Origin: Actinernus sp. WN-2022
Taxonomy: Eukaryota > Cnidaria > Anthozoa > Actiniaria > Actinernidae
DNA: 64,000 nucleotides
Reading direction: 5' to 3'
NCBI GenBank assembly: GCA_030867875.1
Contig: JAOWCC010001589.1
Coordinates: 79,259,537 to 79,323,536, forward strand
A program made the translations under genes and the position numbers. Positions 27,801-36,800 of this stretch are shown piece by piece. The number at the start of each line of letters is the position of its first letter. Within the stretch, counting starts at the first letter, position 1. The notes under the pieces are model-generated. The model searched no databases and was not told the origin of the DNA. It saw only the letters and a list, made by a program, of their open reading frames with translations.

Positions 27801-30800
27801 GTCTTTCTTCGGCCTTCCTCTACTCGCCTCTCTAGATCAGGATTTCAAAGACATTTGACAGAAGTTACATTAATTTTGAAACACTGCATGTATAAAATTT
27901 AAGATAAAAGAAAGTCAGTAAACATATAATTACTCGTGAATACACGATGGCCCAAAATAGATTCCATATTCACACCACAACAATGCCGATCTTTCTGATT
28001 TTCGCATGTTGGGAACATACTTTGCGCATGCAGTGATTCATGAACTTGGACACAGGGTCTTTAATCGGGAGCTGTGTCAGAGAAGGGTGTAAAGTTGTGC
28101 ACCATCGTCCTCCTGGAAGAGCAGTCGTTAGACGGAAGGGGCTACCAACGTTAAATATAGAACTTTACTTTTAGCCCAAGACTACCAAAAATTTGAGTTG
28201 GGCAAATAAAATCTATAGAAACACTTGTCAGTAGTTAATTATGTCAATCCCTAGCCCAGGAACTTGTTTATGAAAAAGTTACCAGTAGTCTCGAGCACTG
28301 ATTATTTTGTTTTGGTACTATGATCTACAAACTTGGCTGTCTTGCCATTGGAGATATTAATATCATGAAATTCAAAAAAATTCAAAGATAAGCTGCACTT
28401 GAGTTTAGGAAATAAAGTTGTTTTGGAAGAAAATCAAATGTACATTGTAACGTTCATCTGGCTTTCAAACTGGAGAAAACTCCAATCTCAGCTCTCGAAT
28501 ACTATAAACTTTAGTCTACCTACTTAGATACATGATCTACAATGTATCTTTACATAGTATTTGTTTTTCGGGATCTGTTAATTCAGGTCACTTTTTACAT
28601 GTAGGTCGAATTTTACATGTCAACAAGAACGTGCTCACATTCATCCGAAGCTTAGTAACCAGGCACTTTTTTTGCCGAACGAAGTTAAAAAAACATGGAG
28701 AAGTTGGCTTTTTCATCAGCTGTTCGTGGTTATCATATCTAAAACGATATCGGGAAGCCATCTATGAGAGAAAAACTAGTTACTGAAAGAGAGGTGGAAG
28801 ATCAGTTCGATAATACTAAACAACGAAGAAACAGTCGGCCATGTAGTGTGGTATTTTCTCGCGCGTGGAGGAACAAATATTCAACAACATAAGCGGGTGT
28901 TTTAGGAGCCTCCAAACTTGTAAAATCAAGGACCAGTGCTTACTTTCTTTTGTTTTCGTTTAGTATCTATTAGAATGGCTTAATATTTTCTTTAAAAAAT
29001 TTAATTTATGGAACCTTTCCTAGATTGTGCCGTAGATAAGCCGCACCCCCGATCTTGAACGGAAATATCGGGTAAAAAGGTGAGCTTATCTATGGGATTT
29101 TACGTTACCTATGGCTTGAAAGAGCACTTCGAAATTGGTAAGTTTGCCAGTTGAACTTATACCAATTCAAGACAGCAGCACATGAATATGAGTTTATGTG
29201 GGATCACTAAAAGAGATACTATTTTAAATAATACTAGTATGTATAGGAGGATGCCTTTCATCCTCCCCTCTGGGTATTTTACTACAAACATTATTATACA
29301 TGTACATACATTGTATTTGCATGCACTTACATGGGGGATTGGTCCACTTTAGAAAGGCTGCTTTTCCCATCAAATTCTGTGCAAACTACACTGTACATTA
29401 ACCTATCCACAATTTGGTGTCCTACTGTTCAAAAAGTACTACTTGGAGAATGTATGTTGATGTCATTCCAACCCCACTAAACTGGTACCATTATTGCTAT
29501 TTTGTGTCCTAGAAAGTACTAAATCAAAATATTGGTCAAACCCCTACCTACCCCACCCCCAAATACCTACCCCACTCCCCTAACCCCACCAAAAAAAAGA
29601 TTAGGAAACACATGATTTGTGCACACATTTAAAATGCACATTAATAGAGATTCAAGTGGCTTATAGCTGCTGTAGCTAGTTTATAATACGATCGTTATGA
29701 AGATGGAAAGACACTGCACTTGATGTTGGACAATGGCAAATGGAAAGTGGTGAGTAAATGAGCACTCCCTCCTATCTCCCCTGACCACCCTGCACAGTAT
29801 TGTGCAGTACGCATGGGCAGCTGGGAGGGCTGTCAAGAGAAATGAAGTCACATTTTGTTTATCATGTGTTATTATTCGTATATTCCTTGCATTGTAATAG
29901 GTCCATATTTTCTCTTTGGAAGGAAAGAGAAGCTGACCTCGTGTTTAAAGTTTAGACCCACATCATAAATCTCACATACATCTTGCATCACGTTTCTCGT
30001 ATGGATATAGTTACTTTATTGCCAGCTATAGTATTGTAGTGGCTCGTCAATGCCTCTGAGAATAATATAAAGCCTAAAGAATTATGCGCTTCGTCTACTT
30101 TATATTTACACTTTATTCGTACATGATTATATTGAATTTTTATGTGTGAACAATCTGTCAGGAACTTTCATACGTTCTTTTGGAGCTTTGTGGAGAAAGA
30201 TGAGCCAAGGCTGAAAAGAGAAAAATGTCTTTCACTGTCAAGTAACATATATTTCGTGTCCATTTTGGTATCTGTCCTTTGAACTTATTGTAAAACGGCA
30301 GTTTTCAAGAGTAATTACACGATTCAATTATTGGTGCCAATATGATGTTAAATCAGAAGAGATTAAAAACTGTCTCGGCCTTTAAGAAAATGGAATAGAC
30401 TCGATGGCTTTTAATTGCTCTTGAGACATAAGGCACTAATGCAGGGTTCGATAAATGTTGTGTCCGATAGCCTAGAGCTAGTGAATTTTCATGCCAGCCT
30501 AGTAGATCAGTTTGACAAAGAGCCAGAGTAGGCTTGTTAGTGAAATGAGGTATTCGGGCAAGCTTCGATTTTCTTTTTCTTGAAACCCTGTAATGCTAGA
30601 CACGTTGCATTTCTTGTATTTTGCATTCTTAGACTCGCATTGGTGCGGTTTGTTTCATTAATAACCATTTTACCGAAAACATGAAAAGCAGATTATTGAC
30701 CGTACGAGAAAGCAGACGGGTTTCAAGTTAAACTTGAGACGAGGGGCCCGTTTCAGGTGAACAAGAATATATTTTTTCTCAGCCACTCCCACACTACATG

Positions 30801-33800
30801 ATTTTCTCAACTATGACTGACAAGCACTAACCGTCCTAGGATATGTCTTTACTTTTATTTTACAGAAAGAGGACAGAAAACGAGAAGAAGAGAAAGAGAA
30901 GAGGGACCGGGATCGGGATCGAGAAGATAGCAAGGGTAGAGATCGAAAGCGTGATCGACAGCGAAGCGAGGAGCGGGAGAAGCGTGCCAGGTCCCGTGAT
31001 CGCGATCGAGACCGTGACCGCGAGCGTGACCGAGACCGCGAGCGTGAACGAGAACGTGAGCGTGACAGAAGTCGTGATAAAGGCGACCAAGATCGTGATC
31101 GTGAGAAGGACCGGGATCGTGACCGTGAGAAAGATCGTGACCGTGAGAAAGATCGTGACCGTGATCGTGATTATGATGAAGATGAGTTACTGGAGAAGAG
31201 GCGTCTGGAACGACGACTTAGAGAACGAGATCTTTCTTATAACGAGGTTCGTTTACATTTACTTTACAAACAAAACTGACTCTCGGAAACAGAGGTTTCA
31301 AATGTAAAGAAAGTTCACTAATTTTAGTACCAGTTTATTGTCTTGGTAACATTTACGTTCTCGTTTTCAGCGGTTAAAGGCGTGGGAGCTTCGAGAACGG
31401 AAGAAAGCACGTGAATATGAACGAGACTTCGAGAAGGAACAAGAAAAGAAAGACGAACAGGTGAGTTAAACAAAGAACTAACTTTTTCAATTACTTGTGG
31501 TGGGTTAATGACGACCAGTCCTGCCTTTAATCGTACAGCAAATGGTTTAATTGAAAATACCCGGGGATGTGCTACACTATTCCAATATTTTGTCTAGCTT
31601 CCAAGTTTTTCTTTCAAGCGGAAATACACTATTGCACATAGAACAGTAGATCGGAAAACGTTTGTCTATAAGAACTAATAAACCTTGTGTCTACGTATGC
31701 AGGCAAGAGAGAGGAAACATTTACTGGAGTTTCTTGAAGACTATGACGATGAGCGAGATGATCCTAAATATTACAAGTAAGTTCAGGACAGAGTACCTTT
31801 TGCTCAGTAATCCTGTACCGCTCGAGACCTGTATTCTGATTGCACCATTATACTGTAGCTCTATTGTTTTCGTACTGCACGTTCTAAAGGTTAGGGTGTT
31901 TTGTATTGTTGGGAAAGCCAATGCTGTGGCTCGTTTCGAGCGGTACAGGATGGCCCCTTTTGCCCCATTCTCACTTCCAGAAAAAAGTTGAGTAAGAGCA
32001 GTAGTTTTATAGTTTCCCATTTCCGGGAAATAACACGACAAAGCATAAGAAGTAAATTTGTAAACGTTGAAAGACATTACGGCAAGTTACGCAAAATGTT
32101 TCACTGTTCCTACGAATCAAGGATCAGAGTTCTCACTGGTTGTCACTTTTGAGGCGAAGCCTGTCAATAAGGCCATTCTTGTTGAGTCGTTCACAATCAT
32201 CTCAAGCTTGTTTGACCCAATCTTTTAGAGCTGCCAGTCCTGATCGTGATGGTATTTATTTCTCAGGATTAGTGCAATGAATAGACGTCGAAGAGAACGT
32301 GAAACGGAAACAGAAGCAGACGAAAGAGATCGTCAACGTGAATTAGAAGAGATAGAAGAAATACGAAAACGACTTGTGGACCAGCAACCAGAGGACGCTT
32401 CTGAACAGGAGGTGAGTTCACCTTCATCTCCTTTTCCTTTAATTAACCAAGTATTTTTCTCCCAGACCACATTCCCATCCGGACAACGTCTCACATCCCA
32501 CTCTCTTGCCTGCCCACTTGTCATCTTCCATTCCCTCCTTACATGCACCACTTCCATTCCATCCCCTTGTCACTTGCCAATACATCCCCTTCCTACTTGT
32601 CACCTTCTCCCACTCCCCTACCAACTTCATCATCTCCTCTATTCTCCATCTGCCTCCCATGGTCCACTCCCCTTCTCGGTTGTCACGTTACACACCATCT
32701 TCTGTGTGCCTCCCATGCTCCACTTCTCACTCCCCTTCCCACCTTCCACTCCATCTTCTGTCTGCCTCCCATGCTCCACTTCCCACTCCCCACCTTTCAC
32801 TCCATCTTCTGTCTGCCTCCCATGCTCCACTTCCCACTCCCCATCTTCTACTCCATCTTCTGGCTGCCTCCCATGCTCCACATCCCATTCCCCACCTTCC
32901 ACTCCATCTTCTGTCTGCCTCCCATGCTCCACTTCCCTTCCCACTTGTCACCTTCCACTCCATCTTCTGGCTGCCTCCCATGCTCCACTTCCTACTCCCC
33001 TTCCCACCTGCCACCTTAACACTCCATCTTCTTTGTACCTCCCATGCTCCACTTCCCACTCCCACTCCCCCTGTCACCTTCCACTCCATCTTCTGTCTGC
33101 CTCCCATGCTCCAATTCCTACTCCCCTTCTCACTTTCCACTCGATCTTCTGTGTGCCTCCCATGCTGCCACTCCCCTTCCCACTAGTCACCTTCCACTCC
33201 ATCTTCTGTCTGCCTCCCATGCTCCACTTCCCACTCCCCCTGCCACCTTCCATTCCATCTTCTGTCTTCCTCCCATGCTCCAATTTCCACTCCCCACCTT
33301 ACGCTCCAGATTCTGTCTGCCTCCCATGCTCCACTTCCTACTCCCCTTCCCACTTGTCACCTTCCACTCCATCTTCTGTGTGCCTCCCATGCTCTGCTTC
33401 CTACTTCCCTTCCCACCTGCTACCTTCCACTCCATCTTCTGTCTGCCTCCCATGCTCCAATTCCCACTCCCCACCTTCCACTCGATCTTCTGTGTGCCTC
33501 CCTTGCTCCACTTTCCACTCCCCCTGCCACCTTCCACTCCATCTTCTGTCTGCCTCCCATGCTCCAATTTCCACTCCCCACCTTACGCTCCATCTTCTAT
33601 CTGCTTCCCATGCTCCACATCCCACTCCTCACCTTCCACTCCATCTTCTGTCTGCCTCCCATGCTCCACTTCCCACCTTCCACTCCATCTTCTGTCTGCC
33701 TCCCATGCTCCACTTCCCACCTTCCACTCCATCTTCTGGCTGCCTCCCATGCTCCACTCCCCACCTTCCACTCCATCTTCTGTCTGCCTCCCATGCTCCA

Positions 33801-36800
33801 CTTCCCACCTTCCACTCCATCTTCTGTCTGCCTCCCATGCTTCACTTTCCACTCCCCCTGCCACGTTCCACTCCATCTTCTGTCTGCCTCCCATGCTCCA
33901 ATTTCCACTCCCCACCTTACGCTCCAGATTCTGTCTGCCTCCCATGCTCCATTTCCCACTCCCCACTCCATCTTCTGTCTGCCTCCCATGCTCCACGTCC
34001 CACTCCCCACCTTCCACTCCATCTTCTATCTGCTATCTTCTATCTCCCATGCTCCACATCCCACTCCCCACCTTCCGCTCCATCTTCTGTCTGCCTCCCA
34101 TGCTCCACTTCCCACCTTCCACTCCATCTTCTGTCTGCCTCCCATGCTCCACTTCACACCTTCCACTCCATCTTCTGGCTGCCTCCCATGCTCCATTTCC
34201 CACTCCCCACTCCATCTTCTGTCTGCCTCCCATGCTCCACGTCCCACTCCCCACCTTCCACTCCATCTTCTATCTGCTATCTTCTATCTCCCATGCTCCA
34301 CATCCCACTCCCCACCTTCCGCTCCATCTTCTGTCTGCCTCCCATGCTCCACTTCCCACCTTCCACTCCATCTTCTGTCTGCCTCCCATGCTCCACTTCA
34401 CACCTTCCACTCCATCTTCTGGCTGCCTCCCATGCTCCACTTCCCACCTTCTACTCCATCTTCTGTCTGCCTCCCATGCTCCACTTCACACCTTCCACTC
34501 CATCTTCTGGCTGCCTCCCATGCTCCACTTCCCACCTTCCACTCCATCTTCTGTCTGCCTCCCATGCTCCACTTCCCACCTTCCACTCCATCTTCTGGCT
34601 GCCTCCCATGCTCCACTTCCCACCTTCCACTCCATCTTCTGGCTGCCTCCCATGCTCCACTTCCCACTCCCCACCTTACACTCCACCTTCTGTCTGCCTC
34701 CCATGCTCCACTTCCCTTCCCACTTATCACCTTCCACTCCATCTTCTGGCTGCCAAGCGTGCTCCGCTTCACAATCCCCTGCCAACTTTTCATCTTTCTT
34801 GTTATTTTTCTGCTGCAGGTCTCAAGAGAAAGTGATAGAGATGAAGAAATGGAAGAGGATGGTTTTAAACCAACATTACAACCAACCTTTAAACCAGCTC
34901 CAGTACACGTAAATATTGTTAGCATGTCCTTGTCGATTTTTAGTTTTTGGTAGATGTTATTCAATTATTTCTGACTACCCACTGTAAAATGTACTTATCT
35001 TTCTTGTCCATGTGTAGGTTGAAGCTGCACCAATTGTCCGGTCACCAAGTCCCGAACCCGATCTCCCCCCTACCGTTGGCCCAGTGGGCCCACCTAAAAG
35101 ATCACGCAAACGAGAAAATGGTGTCGATCAGGAATCCGAACCACCTGCTAAGAAGGCGTTTGGCTTTGAAATGAAATTATCAACAAACCTGGTAAGTGTC
35201 TTGGGCATATGTTTTATTCCTTGTGCTGTTTTTCTGCTCTTGTGCTTCAAATTTCGCAGCTAAATAAAAGTTTACTTGGGTAGTGGATATCTTTCGTCAG
35301 TAGCTGTGCGTTTCATTGAGATTCTCACCTGTGATAGTGTGTGGTTTCTATGTGTCCACTTGCCAAAATAGATATCGCATTCATCTTTTGCCAAAAATCG
35401 ATACGGCTAAGAATTTGCTCATCAAACAGGTAAGATTCTTATTCTCACGGACGAGCTGGAACGATCACTCAATGGAGACTCATGCGGGGAATTTGCAAGA
35501 AGCTATTTAGCATTAGAAAAAACGCCCCCCACCCTGTTCTAGCCTTCATTGAGTAATCGTTCCAGCTCGCCCGTGAGAATACGAAACTTCCTTACCGTAT
35601 TTCTTCGATTAAACGCGCACCCTCGATTTAGTACCCACTCCCCCCCCCCCCCAAAAAAAACAAACAACAACAACAACAACAACAACAACAGCATACTAAC
35701 ACAAGATGGTGGTGCATTACGGTGCCTTTGGTGAAACACATCCTATCACACAGCCAGCAAATGAAACACTCAGTGCGGCAATACAGGCTGTGAAAAACGT
35801 TATTGTTCCTGTTAAAATACAGCAAATGACGATTTTATTAGTACCGTATTTCAAAAATAAAAAGGGAAAATAATTCAGAGTCAATTAACGTACCGTCGGT
35901 ATTTATGGATTTCTTTTCTCACTGGACACTTTTTAGCTGCCTTACACTTTTGTAGGTCTTTGTAGGTCATAATAACAAAAAGTGACCAGAGAATCATTCC
36001 TATATATTGAAATAACCTTTTTGTCTCATTTGTAAAGCCCGCAGCAGTTACGACACAGAACCGAAAGAAGCTGGAATCAGTGTTTGGATACCAAGACGAG
36101 GAAAACAAGGACGATGCATTGAAACGAAAACTCGTCCCCCTGGATTACTCTGAGGAGGATATCGACGCGGCGGGTAACTCTGCGCAGAGCGCCGAGGATA
36201 AGAAACGCTCTATAAAATCACTTATTGAACGTATACCTACTGCTAAAGATGAGCTATTTGCGTATAACCTCGAGTGGAGTATCGTTGATCAGGTAAGTGT
36301 GTTTTCTTCTTGTTGTGAGTTGGTTTGTTTGTGTTTACTTCTTGCTCGTGTGATGGAGTCATCGTCGCTCTTCGCTTCTGCTGCCGGCAATCGACGAGTG
36401 CTTGCTGTGTGTAAGTATGTATGTAGACATGTATGTACAGGTTCTTGTGTACAAACAGATGTTGTGTCGTATAAAGTGTTAGGTTAATAGGTGCTGACCC
36501 TGGCCTGTTAAAGTTGTAAGTATATAGAATATGCTCCACAAATCCCTTTGAAAACAATATCTCACTTCAAAAAACAAGTACGGGTTGACGTTCAAGAGCC
36601 TGCTTTACTTCGCACACGCCAGTAAAATGAAACGGTTCAGGAGTTTTTGTGCGTAACTTCCAATTCTGGTTTGACCCTCCTCTTCGTAATATAACGTAAA
36701 AAAGTTTGGATTTATCACGGTTTCTGGAAAACTATCCACCCAGCCCTCGCTTCGGTATACGTGCGTAATTAATGATTATCCATTAAATTTAGCGTGACAC

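Noticed and set aside
32277..34835. 852-codon plus-strand ORF and overlapping ORFs through the 44/51-bp array
   Set aside because: It starts in RBM25 exon 15 but runs past a consensus donor (32412). The repeat leaves all frames open because it has no stops and a period not divisible by three, and RBM25 exons on both sides join in phase without it.
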